DNA from: Enterobacter ludwigii
GTDB lineage: Bacteria > Pseudomonadota > Gammaproteobacteria > Enterobacterales > Enterobacteriaceae
Assembly: GCA_900068845.1 (NCBI GenBank)
Contig: CEFQ01000005.1
Coordinates: 1,112,475 to 1,176,474, forward strand
Length of the DNA: 64,000 nt
Reading direction: 5' to 3'
The translations under genes were made by a program, and so were the position numbers. The stretch's first letter is position 1, and each line of letters starts with the position of its first letter. The notes under the pieces are model-generated. The model was not told the DNA's origin. It worked only from the letters and a program-made list of their open reading frames with translations, and made no database searches. This document shows, piece by piece, positions 1 through 9,649 of the stretch.

Positions 1-1397
1 AGCCAGCGTAATTGCGCCGCGTTACCGTGCCGGGCAAAGGCGCTGTAGGCAGCCATAATCTCATCCATACGCGCGCCGGTGCCACCCAGTACCAACGAAA
101 GATTTGGCTCCGCCCCTGCAGGAAAGCGCAGATTCAAACCCACATTACGTAATCGCGCGGCGATGTTTTTTGGCCCCAGCGCATCCAGCAATTGTACAGC
201 AGGTAAATTGAGCGACCGCTCCAGCGCATCACTGGCGCTCACCGGCCCGTGAAAGCCCGAATCAAAATTACCGGGACGATAGTCGCCGAATCGACGCGGC
301 ACATCCTGCAGCAGCGATTCGCCATGAATGAGCCCATCATCCAGCGCCATACCATAGACAAAGGGCTTCAACACCGATCCCGGCGATCGCACGCTGGATA
401 TCATATCGACGTGACCAAAACGGCTGTCGTCATTGAAATCCACCGATCCGACATAGCCGCGCACTTTCATGTTTTGATGATCCACCACCAGCAGCGCCAG
501 CGAGGTTCGCGGCGGCAGGTTGCTTTTCAGCGACGCAGCCAGATTCTCGAGTTCGCGCTGTAGCGACACATCTATCGTTGAGGTGATTTTGTTGTCGGGC
601 GACAGCGACAACAAGCGGCGGGCCAGCAGCGGCGCACGTTGCGGCATCTGACGCGGCGGCAGCCACACCGCTTCTTGTTTGATATCGGCGACATCCTGCG
701 CTGACCAGACGTGATATTCCGCGAGGCGATCCAGCACTTTATTGCGTGCGACTTCGGCGCGTTGCGGCCAGCGATCAGGACGCAAGCGGCTCGGCGCCTG
801 AGGCAGCACCGCCAGTAGTGCCGCCTCACCTTTGGTGAGCTGTGAAGGCGGTTTCCCCAGCCACATCCAGCTCGCTGCGCCAACGCCCTCAACCGTGCCG
901 CCAAAAGGGGCGCGATTGAGATACAGCGTAAGGATGTCGCGTTTAGAGAGATGATATTCCAACTGTAGCGCGCGCCACGCCTGCACCACTTTACCGCGCA
1001 GGGTGCGTGGTTGCGGATCAATAAGACGCGCCACCTGCATAGTGAGCGTGCTGCCGCCGGACACCACGCCGTGATGCAGCACGTTTTGCCCCACTGCGCG
1101 CACAATCGCCATGGGATTGATGCCGGGATGATGCCAGAACCAGCGATCTTCGTAGGTCAGTAGCGCCTCAATGTAGGCGGGCGACACATCGTCCAGTGCT
1201 ACCGGATAACGCCACACGCCCTGTTTGTCAGCAAAACGCCACAGCGGCGTGCCGTCTTCGGCCACCACGACGCGCGCCGGTTGCACGTCGTGCAGCGGCA
1301 ATGGCGTGAGTCGATCCAGCAGCCACAACGCGACCAGCAGCGCCAGTAAAAAAAGCGGTAGCCAGCGCCACCGCTTTAGTCGGTTACTTCCAGACAT
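1..1397 (-). CDS. pbpC: Penicillin-binding protein 1C (partial, C-terminus beyond left edge)
   Basis: Bifunctional peptidoglycan glycosyltransferase/transpeptidase-like protein anchored in the inner membrane. The frame is open from the ATG at 1397 to base 1, giving about 465 of an expected roughly 770 residues. Seen: an N-terminal membrane helix (residues about 13-28), the glycosyltransferase motif EDRWFWHHPG with catalytic Glu83, the GGSTLTMQ block (about 114-121), and the transpeptidase SxxK motif S341-V-L-K344. The C-terminal KTG motif and BiPBP_C domain lie outside the window. It starts 6 bp after the yfhM stop, so the two form an operon, as in E. coli, where the macroglobulin is thought to work with PbpC at damaged peptidoglycan. 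Confidence 0.93.
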   Translation of the reverse strand, partial: MSGSNRLKRWRWLPLFLLALLVALWLLDRLTPLPLHDVQPARVVVAEDGTPLWRFADKQGVWRYPVALDDVSPAYIEALLTYEDRWFWHHPGINPMAIVRAVGQNVLHHGVVSGGSTLTMQVARLIDPQPRTLRGKVVQAWRALQLEYHLSKRDILTLYLNRAPFGGTVEGVGAASWMWLGKPPSQLTKGEAALLAVLPQAPSRLRPDRWPQRAEVARNKVLDRLAEYHVWSAQDVADIKQEAVWLPPRQMPQRAPLLARRLLSLSPDNKITSTIDVSLQRELENLAASLKSNLPPRTSLALLVVDHQNMKVRGYVGSVDFNDDSRFGHVDMISSVRSPGSVLKPFVYGMALDDGLIHGESLLQDVPRRFGDYRPGNFDSGFHGPVSASDALERSLNLPAVQLLDALGPKNIAARLRNVGLNLRFPAGAEPNLSLVLGGTGARMDEIMAAYSAFARHGNAAQLRW

Positions 1398-1403
1398 CAA
1401 TAC

Positions 1404-4400
1404 TTAACGCACATTGAGTTTTTCCGGCGTGCTGCCAATCGCGCGCCATTCCGGCACATACATTGATTCCACCTGCGGCGGCGGCAGGCGATAGCTGCCC
1501 GGCGTAACCGCGCGCGCCAGATACAACAGCGTGCCCGGCGTGTAGCCATCGAGCGCCAGCGCGGCGACAAAACGATCGTCATGGAATTCGATATGCTTAA
1601 TGTTGGCTTGCTGCATATCCATCATGCTCTCTTTCAGCGCATCGGCACTGTCACCCAAGCTGGCGCTGCTGTCGCTCAGGTTCTGGTTTTCCAGCTCCAG
1701 TCCGGCTGGCAGCAGATCCACGACCAACGCATCACTGACGCGCTCGCTGGCTGCGACTTTGAGCCGCACCACCAGCAGTTCGCCACTTTTCAGGTGGGTG
1801 AGATCCGCTGGCTTACCATCCAGCGTGAAGTATTCACGAGTGATCTGCAGAACGTTGCTCATCGGCGACGGTGCGGTGCGCGGATAGCCCACCACATTCA
1901 GCGTGCCGTAAAGCGGCGACGCGTTGTCGCTTTTCACCGACACGCCTTGTCGCAGCTGATCTTCACTGATGCTGAGATTCAAAGGCTGGTCGCTGCTGAG
2001 TGGCTCCGCTTTGCCTTGTAGTGTGGCCTGCCAGCTTTCGCCTTTGTGCTGCTGCAAAGTGCGGGCAGCAAGGAACAACGCGTTGTTTTCCTGGGTGGAG
2101 AACCAGCGCTGACCCTGTACCGCTTTCGCCAACTCAATCAACAGCGAACCTTGCATCTCTGGCAGCAACTGGTTTTCAGTTAACAGCGACAGAATCAGCG
2201 CACGATCGCGCACCGGGCTGCCGTAATCACCGAGCCAGCTGTTAGGTTTACGTTCCAGACCAATGCCTTGCGCCAGCGCCAGTTGCGCACGCTGCTGATC
2301 GCCCATCAACTTCAGTGCAACACCAATCTGTACCAGCGCAAGGCCCGATTTTGCCTGTTCGCGTTTTTCATACAGCGCACGCAACGCACCCAGCGGGGCC
2401 TGCTGCTGACGCGCCAGCACCATTCCGGCGTAGGCCTGCACGCTGAAACGCAAAGCATCGGCATCGCTGCTCCAGCTGGTTTCGATCTGCGTCGGATCCT
2501 GCAGGTAACGCAGCAGACGTTCGTCGGCGCGGGTAATCACGCCATCCGGCACGCTGTACCCGGCTTCGCTGGCGCGCAGCAGGAAATCAGTGACGTAAGC
2601 GGTGAGCCAGAACTCTTCCTGACTCTCTTTGCTCCACAAGCCAAAGCTGCCGTTGCCGCGTTGCATGCCGGCAAGACGTGCGATGCCGGTATCAATCGAA
2701 GCACGACGCGCTTCATCATTGCTGGTTTTGATGCCCATCGCCGTCAGCTGCGCATGGTTGGTGAACACCGATGGCCAAATGCCGCTGGTGGTCTGCTCAA
2801 GGCAACCGTAAGGATAGGCATACAGTGAGCTGATGTAGCTTGCGATATTCAGCGGTGGACGATTGCTGAGCGACAGTTGACCGCTCAAAGTATCCGGTTG
2901 CAAACCATTAAAGGCACTCGCCATCACCTGCCAGTTCTGCCCGGTTTGCATCACGTTATCGAAGCTCAGCGTTTGTGCCGGATAAGCCGGACGCACGCCA
3001 ATTTTCCATTTGCGCTCGCTCGGTGCCAGTGTTTCGCCCGGCAAACTCATGCCGGAAACAGTCACCTGCACATCGCCTTCGCCAAAGCCGCCCTGTGCTT
3101 TAACCGGAATCTGCAACGTGGTACGCGCGCCTTTCGCCAGCTGCACGCTGGCGGGGATTTGGCCGTTAAGGGCAATCTGCCCGCTGGCGGTGACATTGAT
3201 TTTTAGCGTTTGCGGTTGATCGGTGAGGTTGGTGAGATCCAGCGCCAGTGTGGATTGATCGCCACTGGCAAGGAAGCGCGGCGTTGCCAGTTCGCTGATC
3301 AAAGGTGCGGCAACCACCAGCTTACGATCGGCCGATCCGAAACTGTCGTCGCTCCATACCTGTGCCATCAAACGCAACTCGCCATTAAAGGCCGGAATTG
3401 GCAGCTCCAGCGTGCCTTCACCATTGGCATCCAGCGTCACGGGCTGCAACTGTTGCGCCACGATCTGCACGTCGGTGACCGGCTTTTTACCGCCGCGCGA
3501 CAAGGCATCCGCATCGTCGCCGTCACCACCAAAGCGCAGCGCGGCCAGCTTGCCACCGCCGTCAATCAGTTGACCAAATACATCGTATTGATCGGCGTTG
3601 TAGCGCTTGCGGCCAAAAAACGCTTCCCACGGATTAGGGGTTTTATAGTCAGTGATGTTAAGCACGCCGCTGTCCACCGCCGACAGCAGTACCTGAACCT
3701 GCTGCGGCAATGCGTTCCCTTCACGGCGGGCTTTCACCTTCACTTTTAATGTCTGCTCAGGGCGGATTTTATCCGGCGCGTCGAGCGCTAAGCTGAGGCG
3801 GCGCGCTTCGGTTGCCATCGGCAGATGCAGCAGGCCCACCGCGCGTTTGGGCGTGATGCCGCTGGCTTTGTCACCGTCGCGCACCACGATGGCGCTGAGA
3901 TAGAGATCGTGTCGCTTCCAGCTGTCACTAATTGGCACATCAATGGTTGCGCCGCCCGCCGGAACATCCAGCGGTTGCCACCACAATGTGCCGCTGCTGG
4001 ATTCCACCAGCAGATAGCCTTTACCTGCGGCAGGTGATTCAACCTGTACATGCGCGGTGTCACCCACTTGATAGGCGGTTTTATCTATTTTCAGTTTGAC
4101 CTGATCCGGACGCAGCGCGCCGGTGCCGTTGGTGTTGTCCTGCCACCAATATCCCGCCTGGAATCGCACGCTGCTAATGATGTTGTCGCCAGCATGCACT
4201 TCCAGTCGATACGTGCCCCACTCCACCGGGAAGCTCACTCTCTGGCTGCCGCCGGCAGCAATGTTGATACGTTGCTCCTCTTCCTGCAGATCCTTTTGAT
4301 CGTAGCGCGACTGCCAGCCTTCGCTGTCGGAGAAGCTCCAGTAATAGTCGCGGCGTTCGTGAATCAGGCGTACATAAAGATCCTGCGCCGCCAGCTTCTC

Positions 4401-6290
4401 ACCCTGTGGGTTGGCGTATATCACGTCGAATTCAGCAAGGCTGTTTTCCGCTACGGTCGGCTCATCGTGATAACGATCGGTGCGATAGTCATACACTGAT
4501 TCACTGTTAAACAGCGGACGGATGCCAGGCAACGCCGGCGCCGGCCAAATTGCCTGAGTTGCGCGGCGCGTCACCGGCCGGCCGCCGGTTTCCAGCAGGC
4601 TGGCTTGCAGAATCAGATTGAGCGGTGAATGGCTCTCTTTCCAGCTGCTCTCAACCTTGAGCTGCACTTTACCGCTCTGATCCAGCTTCTCATCCACATC
4701 ATCCAGCGTGCGTTTGAGTTCTTCAGTAATGTCGCCGAATTGATAGCCTGGCAGCGCAGCCACTGCTTCACGCGCCGGACGCAGGAACAGTTGCCCTTGC
4801 AGTTCGTTGCCCGCGGCAGGTGCGCCGTACAAATAGCGGCCTTCCACCGCAAAAGTCACGTCGTCATCCGGCGCCACCGGTTGCGCACTATTATTTAACG
4901 CCAGCGCCATGCGTTCCGGCAGGAAATCTTCCACATGGAACGACCAGTTGCGCGGCTGGTTGTCACCGCTGTTAATGCGCAGCGTCCATTCGCCGGTCAT
5001 GGCAGAAGCGGGCAACGCGAAGCGATGTTGATAGACGCCGCTTTCTGGCTGCCAGACAAAGGTTTGCGACACTTCGCCATTCGGCTGCACAACTTCAGCT
5101 TTCACTGGCTGCGACGGCAAGGGTTTGCCATCGGCATCACGCAGCAGCGCGTTGACGATCACCGTTTCACCGGGGCGATAGAGATCGCGTGGACCAAATA
5201 CGAAGAACTGTTTGTCGTAGCCTTGTGGGCCATCAATCGGAAACTCAGCCAAATCCAACGCCGGACGGTTGAGATCGATCAACGAGGTTTGCCCTTTTTG
5301 TGTTGCCAGCAACAGCTTGCCTTTGGCATTCGCCGGTAAGCGCAAATGGCCGTTACTGTCGCTGCTACCGCGAGCAAGTTGTTTACCCTTTTCATCCAAT
5401 AGCTGTACGCTGACGTCATCCAGCGGTGCGCCGCTGGCCAGGCTTTGGGCAAACAGTTCCAGTTGTTCAGGGAATTGGTGCAGCGACAGACCGATGTCGC
5501 TTAATGTGAACAGTGTCGCCGGTTGCGTGTAGTTGTAAGTACCGGCCTGTTTCATCACCGCCAGATAAACGCCTGGCTGTTTCAGGGCATCCACATCACC
5601 AAGCGGCAACTGCATTTTCTCACGCGTATTGCGCGCCGGGTTGAGATCAAAACGTCCGCCATAAACCAGATCGGCATTTTTCAGCAGCTCGCGCGATTCC
5701 CAATACGACATGTTGTTGCCGTAATTCCATTGGGCCAGGAAATCGGCCAGCGAAGCGCTTTTTACCCGGAAAAAATCGACATCAACCGTATCTACATTTA
5801 GCGCCAGCACCGGTAAACCTTGCGTCAGGCGCAGCGGCAGCAGCGAACCGCGGCTGGCAAAGCCAACCATTGGCTGAATATCACGCGTGGTGATCGTTTG
5901 GCTAAACGATTTGGATAAGGGACTGCCATCGGCCGCTTTAAGCCCGGCATCGACATTAATCGTCAACTTGCGCGACGGTTCCGGATGTCGAAAACGCAGC
6001 GCTTTACCGTTTTGCGCTAGCTCCCAGCCACCATCCACCTTGCCGCTTTTCTCATCAATAATCTGCAGATGTGCCGCGAAATCCTGCTGGCTATCGAGCG
6101 GCGTGTTAAAGGTCAACACCAGCGCGGCGGCACCCTCAAGTTGCAGTTCGGAGAGATCGATAACGGAGAGGGATTGCTGCGTTGCTGTTGCGGCTGTCGT
6201 TTCCGCCGCATGAATCGCCGACGTTCCGCCACCCAGTAATACTCCCCCGATCAGCGCGTTGAGCAACAGCCGGTTAAAACGTTTTGCCAT
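1404..6290 (-). CDS. yfhM: Bacterial alpha-2-macroglobulin (YfhM/ECAM-like)
   Basis: Large periplasmic protease trap of 1628 residues. The bait-region/thioester architecture is complete, and the thioester motif CLEQ is present within YPYGCLEQTTSG, so covalent capture of proteases is expected. The ATG at 6290 is preferred over the longer frame at 6362 because GAGGGA lies 7 nt upstream and a signal peptide begins there. E. coli ECAM is a lipoprotein with an LAGC lipobox. Here the signal sequence has a GGVLLGGG core and an AxA-like site (IHAAE), and no cysteine follows, so the protein is probably soluble in the periplasm. It is transcribed ahead of pbpC and divergently from sseA. Confidence 0.94.
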   Translation of the reverse strand: MAKRFNRLLLNALIGGVLLGGGTSAIHAAETTAATATQQSLSVIDLSELQLEGAAALVLTFNTPLDSQQDFAAHLQIIDEKSGKVDGGWELAQNGKALRFRHPEPSRKLTINVDAGLKAADGSPLSKSFSQTITTRDIQPMVGFASRGSLLPLRLTQGLPVLALNVDTVDVDFFRVKSASLADFLAQWNYGNNMSYWESRELLKNADLVYGGRFDLNPARNTREKMQLPLGDVDALKQPGVYLAVMKQAGTYNYTQPATLFTLSDIGLSLHQFPEQLELFAQSLASGAPLDDVSVQLLDEKGKQLARGSSDSNGHLRLPANAKGKLLLATQKGQTSLIDLNRPALDLAEFPIDGPQGYDKQFFVFGPRDLYRPGETVIVNALLRDADGKPLPSQPVKAEVVQPNGEVSQTFVWQPESGVYQHRFALPASAMTGEWTLRINSGDNQPRNWSFHVEDFLPERMALALNNSAQPVAPDDDVTFAVEGRYLYGAPAAGNELQGQLFLRPAREAVAALPGYQFGDITEELKRTLDDVDEKLDQSGKVQLKVESSWKESHSPLNLILQASLLETGGRPVTRRATQAIWPAPALPGIRPLFNSESVYDYRTDRYHDEPTVAENSLAEFDVIYANPQGEKLAAQDLYVRLIHERRDYYWSFSDSEGWQSRYDQKDLQEEEQRINIAAGGSQRVSFPVEWGTYRLEVHAGDNIISSVRFQAGYWWQDNTNGTGALRPDQVKLKIDKTAYQVGDTAHVQVESPAAGKGYLLVESSSGTLWWQPLDVPAGGATIDVPISDSWKRHDLYLSAIVVRDGDKASGITPKRAVGLLHLPMATEARRLSLALDAPDKIRPEQTLKVKVKARREGNALPQQVQVLLSAVDSGVLNITDYKTPNPWEAFFGRKRYNADQYDVFGQLIDGGGKLAALRFGGDGDDADALSRGGKKPVTDVQIVAQQLQPVTLDANGEGTLELPIPAFNGELRLMAQVWSDDSFGSADRKLVVAAPLISELATPRFLASGDQSTLALDLTNLTDQPQTLKINVTASGQIALNGQIPASVQLAKGARTTLQIPVKAQGGFGEGDVQVTVSGMSLPGETLAPSERKWKIGVRPAYPAQTLSFDNVMQTGQNWQVMASAFNGLQPDTLSGQLSLSNRPPLNIASYISSLYAYPYGCLEQTTSGIWPSVFTNHAQLTAMGIKTSNDEARRASIDTGIARLAGMQRGNGSFGLWSKESQEEFWLTAYVTDFLLRASEAGYSVPDGVITRADERLLRYLQDPTQIETSWSSDADALRFSVQAYAGMVLARQQQAPLGALRALYEKREQAKSGLALVQIGVALKLMGDQQRAQLALAQGIGLERKPNSWLGDYGSPVRDRALILSLLTENQLLPEMQGSLLIELAKAVQGQRWFSTQENNALFLAARTLQQHKGESWQATLQGKAEPLSSDQPLNLSISEDQLRQGVSVKSDNASPLYGTLNVVGYPRTAPSPMSNVLQITREYFTLDGKPADLTHLKSGELLVVRLKVAASERVSDALVVDLLPAGLELENQNLSDSSASLGDSADALKESMMDMQQANIKHIEFHDDRFVAALALDGYTPGTLLYLARAVTPGSYRLPPPQVESMYVPEWRAIGSTPEKLNVR

Positions 6291-6427
6291 GGTAAATCCC
6301 TCACCAGTCCCAGAAGTTAAGAAAGAGTAATGCTGCGCATTTTCGACAACTTTAGCAATCATGCCCTTGAGATAGCGTTCACATTCCCGGAGACTGGTCT
6401 TTTCCCGTTTGCTGAGAAGAGGTTGCT

Positions 6428-7267
6428 ATGACAGCCATATTTGTGTCCGCTGATTGGTTGAAAGAACATTACAACGAGGAAACGTTGCAGGTGCTGGATG
6501 CCCGCATGTTACCGCCAGGTCAGGAAGCCGTGCGTGATATTCAGGCAGAGTATCTGGCCGGTCATCTACCGAATGCCCCGTTCTTCAACATCGAAGCATT
6601 GTCCGATCATACGAGTCCTTATCCCCATATGATGCCGCGCGCCGAGTCCTTTGCCGTGGCAATGCGTGAGTTGGGTATCAGCCAGGATAAACATCTGGTG
6701 GTGTATGACGAAGGCAACCTATTCTCTGCACCACGCGCGTGGTGGATGCTGCGCGCCTTCGGTTGTGAAAATGTGTCAATTCTGGCCGGCGGATTACAGG
6801 GCTGGAAAGCCGCCGGTTTCGATGTTGCTACCGGACCGGTTAACCTGCCAGAAGCCGAATTCGAAGCCGTTTATGATGGCGCACAGGTGAAGCGTCTGAC
6901 CGATGTGCTGCTGATCAGCCACGAAGGCGGCGCGCAGATTGTTGATGCGCGCGCGGCAAACCGGTTCAACGCCGAAGTGGATGAACCGCGTCCGGGCCTG
7001 CTGCGTGGACATATTCCTCACAGTTTAAACGTGCCGTGGAACAGTTTGGTGGTGAATGGCGAACTGAAACCGGCAGCGGAACTGCGCGATCTGTTTGCTA
7101 AGGCGGGCTTAAAATTGGATCAGCCGGTAATTGCCAGCTGCGGTTCGGGTGTGACGGCGGTGGTGGTGATTTTGGCGCTCACCTCGCTCGGAGTGCGCGA
7201 TGTAACGCTGTACGACGGCTCGTGGGGCGAATGGGGCAGCCGCGACGATTTACCGATTGAGAAGTGA
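6428..7267 (+). CDS. sseA: 3-mercaptopyruvate sulfurtransferase
   Basis: Tandem rhodanese-domain enzyme of 279 residues that transfers sulfur from 3-mercaptopyruvate to cyanide or thiols in the cytoplasm. The catalytic loop CGSGVTA has Cys238 in the C-terminal rhodanese domain. The CGSGVT form marks mercaptopyruvate rather than thiosulfate specificity. The N-terminal rhodanese domain (about 1-135) lacks the cysteine, as usual. An AGAGG-type ribosome site lies just before the ATG. It is divergent from yfhM across about 137 bp and is followed by a repeat cluster rather than a plain terminator. Confidence 0.95.
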   Translation: MTAIFVSADWLKEHYNEETLQVLDARMLPPGQEAVRDIQAEYLAGHLPNAPFFNIEALSDHTSPYPHMMPRAESFAVAMRELGISQDKHLVVYDEGNLFSAPRAWWMLRAFGCENVSILAGGLQGWKAAGFDVATGPVNLPEAEFEAVYDGAQVKRLTDVLLISHEGGAQIVDARAANRFNAEVDEPRPGLLRGHIPHSLNVPWNSLVVNGELKPAAELRDLFAKAGLKLDQPVIASCGSGVTAVVVILALTSLGVRDVTLYDGSWGEWGSRDDLPIEK

Positions 7268-7272
7268 TAGAA

Positions 7273-7442
7273 GGTCGCCATTCATGGCGTAATGGTTGTC
7301 AGTTAAGACATGAAAAAACCTCGTTTCCGAGAGCACACATTGTAGCGGCGCAATTCATTGCGCGATAAATCGCGCCGCTACGTAAGGTGCGGTGATTTGA
7401 TACGGCGCTTAACTGATCGGCATAACGCCATAAATGGCGACC
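7273..7442. repeat. 170-bp MITE-like element with 35-bp inverted ends
   Basis: The outer 35 bp at 7273-7307 and 7408-7442 are inverted copies of each other (about 29 of 35 positions agree), both starting GGTCGCCATT and ending TCAGTTAAG. The interior holds a second palindrome. There is no coding capacity. The structure looks like a non-autonomous palindromic repeat inserted between sseA and sseB, and it may fold as a transcript terminator for both genes. Confidence 0.7.
7342..7381. repeat. REP-like palindrome nested in the 170-bp element
   Basis: The ends GTAGCGGCGC and GCGCCGCTAC are perfect complements around a 20-base centre that itself contains TTGCGCGATAAATCGCG. This is the form of a repetitive extragenic palindrome, and its position in the middle of the larger inverted repeat suggests nesting. 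Confidence 0.6.
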
Positions 7443-7454
7443 CTACATCGTAAG

Positions 7455-7472
7455 GTGCGCATTAATGCGCAC
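7455..7472. repeat. GTGCGCATTAATGCGCAC palindrome
   Basis: A perfect 18-bp palindrome 12 bp after the 170-bp element. A related palindrome (GGTGCCCATTAATAGGCACC) follows the same GGCGACCCTAC motif near purL (26139-26158), so the two modules travel as a pair. Confidence 0.5.
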
Positions 7473-7483
7473 AAGGCAATACA

Positions 7484-8251
7484 TCAAATAATCCGCTGAC
7501 TGCCTTTGAAATCGCGCAGGAAACTGCCCCAGCGACGTTCATAGAACGGCGTGATGTGGGCAGTGAAGAAATGGCTCACACCGCGATCTTCATTGACCAC
7601 TTCACAGATATCAATCGGCGCGTCATCAGCAAGCGTATCTGTCGCGACGCCGCCAGCCGCCTGAATAATTTCATCAATATCGCTATCCGCTTCGATACCA
7701 ATCAGCAGGTTCGGTTCTTCGGTGGCGCTTTCACGAATGCTGGCGATGTAAGCACGGCGCACCTGCTTGTACTTGGCAAACAGCTGCGTCAGCGAATCAA
7801 TCATCTGCGCTGGCGGTTCGGCCACTTCGGACAATAGCAGCGCCTGGCCACCTTCAAGCACGGTTTGCTGGCTTAGCGCACTGCCCTCTTCGCCAATCAA
7901 ATGCGCGATTTCACCCGGCGAAAACTCTTTGCCCGCAGGCAGTTTCGGATTGAGGAACAGCGTTTCGCCTTGAGTGATCTCAAATAGCGTACGTACCGGC
8001 ATGCGCAGATAAGGCTGTTCATCTGTGATAGCCTCGCCCATCGCTTCTTCTGACGTAAAGAATGGAATTACGCTGCCGCCGCCCTCTTTTTCCCAATGCT
8101 GCAATTCGACCGGTGAAGTCGCATCAAACTGTTCGGCCGGGCTTTCGCCTGGCACCCAAACATCGGCGTCCAGCAACAGTTGAAAAAATTCCGGACGGTG
8201 CGCAGGCTCAGTGGCGGCCAGCTTCAGCACCTCTTCAAGACGGTTACTCAT
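7484..8251 (-). CDS. sseB: SseB family protein (serine-sensitivity enhancing)
   Basis: Cytoplasmic protein of 255 residues with the SseB N-terminal domain (about 10-125) and the SseB C-terminal domain (about 140-250). The length matches the E. coli protein (258). Its molecular function is not settled; overexpression in E. coli alters serine sensitivity and rhodanese activity. It follows pepB on the same strand, but a clear terminator hairpin separates them, so it probably also has its own promoter. Confidence 0.9.
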   Translation of the reverse strand: MSNRLEEVLKLAATEPAHRPEFFQLLLDADVWVPGESPAEQFDATSPVELQHWEKEGGGSVIPFFTSEEAMGEAITDEQPYLRMPVRTLFEITQGETLFLNPKLPAGKEFSPGEIAHLIGEEGSALSQQTVLEGGQALLLSEVAEPPAQMIDSLTQLFAKYKQVRRAYIASIRESATEEPNLLIGIEADSDIDEIIQAAGGVATDTLADDAPIDICEVVNEDRGVSHFFTAHITPFYERRWGSFLRDFKGSQRII

Positions 8252-8261
8252 GTAATGATTT

Positions 8262-8290
8262 CCAAAAAAATAGGCAGACTTACGTCTGCC
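8262..8290 (-). terminator. Rho-independent terminator after pepB
   Basis: Read on the minus strand, GGCAGAC-GTAA-GTCTGCC is a perfect 7-bp stem followed by TATTTTTTT. It lies between the pepB stop and the sseB start. Confidence 0.8.
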
Positions 8291-8300
8291 ATGATGAGGA

Positions 8301-9587
8301 TTATTTCAGTAACAGGTTAGCGACGGTGCGCACGCCCAAACCGGTCGCACCGGCGGACCACTGATCCACCGCGCCTTTGCGGTACGTCGCGGAGCAGTCA
8401 ATGTGCAGCCAGCCTTGCTGATATTTGCTGACGAAATGCGACAGGAACGCAGCCGCGCTGCTGGCACCCGCCGCGTGTGACGGGCTAGCGATGTTATTCA
8501 GATCGGCAAAGTTCGAAGGCAGATGGCTGCGATGGAACTCAGCCAACGGCAGACGCCAGAAGGCTTCATTTTCGCCGGTCGCGCTGCCAAGCAGCGATTC
8601 CGCCAGCACATCGTCAAAGGTAAACAGCGCATGATAATCATTGCCCAGCGCAGTTTTCGCCGCACCGGTCAGCGTTGCCGCATCGATCAGCAGTTCAGGA
8701 TTCTGTTCGCTGGCATCGATCAGGCCATCAGCCAGCACCAGACGCCCTTCCGCATCGGTGTTCATCACTTCTACGGTTTTGCCGTTACGATAGCGGATGA
8801 TGTCGCCCAGACGGAACGCGTTGCCGCTGACCATGTTGTCTGCGCAGCACAGGAACAGTTTCACGCGCTTATTCAAACCACGTGAAATCGCCAGCGCCAG
8901 TGCGCCAGTGAGCGTTGCCGCACCGCCCATATCGGACTTCATTGAGTCCATAAAGGCGCTCTGCTTCAGGCTGTAACCGCCGGTATCAAAGGTGATGCCT
9001 TTACCGACCAGACACGCGTAAACCGGTGCATTTTCATCTCCGGTTGGATTGAAATCCAGCGCCAGCAGCACCGGCGCGCGCGTTGAACCGCGCCCCACGG
9101 TGTGGATGCCGGTGTAACCTTGTACGCGCAGGTCATCACCTTTGGTGATGCGATAGCTGACCGCTTTGCCGCCCACTTCGTTGATCAAATCAACCGCGTT
9201 GTGCGCCAGCTGTTCCGGGCTGAGATCTTCCGCCGGCAGGTTGATGGTATCGCGCACCCAATCAACGATCTTCAGACGACGCGCAAACTCAGCCTGATCG
9301 GCCTCATTGAATTCCGGCCACTCGACCTGACGTTTGCCTTTCGGGCTGCGATAGCCTTGCCAGAATGCCCAGCACTTTTCCAAATCCCAGCCTTCGCCCT
9401 GCAGTGCGACATGACGAATGCCCTGACCGTCCAGCTTGCGACCCGCGCGCTGGATGCTCATCAGCGCATCTGCGCCAGTCAGGTGAACGGTCATGCCACT
9501 TTCGTTGCTGCTCAGCAGCGCTTTGTCACCCCAGCGCGCATCGGCGGCCTGGGAGCTGAGCGTAATTATCATCGGTTGTGTTGTCAT
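8301..9587 (-). CDS. pepB: Peptidase B (leucyl aminopeptidase family M17)
   Basis: Broad-specificity cytosolic aminopeptidase of 428 residues that finishes degradation of peptides such as Cys-Gly. The M17 signature [14 protein letters not shown] and the metal-binding [14 protein letters not shown] block are intact, with the expected Asp, Glu and Lys ligands. In E. coli it ends the isc operon after iscX. Here it directly follows iscS, only 62 bp away, with a perfect GC-rich dyad in the gap. The gene itself is ordinary; the missing neighbours are the point of interest. Confidence 0.95.
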   Translation of the reverse strand: MTTQPMIITLSSQAADARWGDKALLSSNESGMTVHLTGADALMSIQRAGRKLDGQGIRHVALQGEGWDLEKCWAFWQGYRSPKGKRQVEWPEFNEADQAEFARRLKIVDWVRDTINLPAEDLSPEQLAHNAVDLINEVGGKAVSYRITKGDDLRVQGYTGIHTVGRGSTRAPVLLALDFNPTGDENAPVYACLVGKGITFDTGGYSLKQSAFMDSMKSDMGGAATLTGALALAISRGLNKRVKLFLCCADNMVSGNAFRLGDIIRYRNGKTVEVMNTDAEGRLVLADGLIDASEQNPELLIDAATLTGAAKTALGNDYHALFTFDDVLAESLLGSATGENEAFWRLPLAEFHRSHLPSNFADLNNIASPSHAAGASSAAAFLSHFVSKYQQGWLHIDCSATYRKGAVDQWSAGATGLGVRTVANLLLK

Positions 9588-9615
9588 CGCGTGGCTCCGT
9601 TTGCGTTAGGTGTCA

Positions 9616-9639
9616 CCTTGCGCCAGAACCGGCGCAAGG
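9616..9639. repeat. GC-rich perfect dyad at the iscS-pepB junction
   Basis: CCTTGCGCC and GGCGCAAGG flank a 6-base loop, and no T-run follows on either strand. It may be an attenuator or mRNA-stabilising hairpin. It sits exactly where iscUA-hscBA-fdx-iscX would be expected. Confidence 0.55.
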
Positions 9640-9649
9640 GGTGCATGAA

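Noticed and set aside
572..1105. Minus-strand open frame of 177 codons
   Set aside because: It lies inside pbpC on the same strand in another frame, and its translation is Arg/Cys/Ala-rich with no domain. The pbpC frame carries all expected motifs.
9588..9649. A shortened iscX or fdx remnant between iscS and pepB
   Set aside because: The 62-bp gap has stops in all frames and matches no piece of those genes; only the GC dyad is present.
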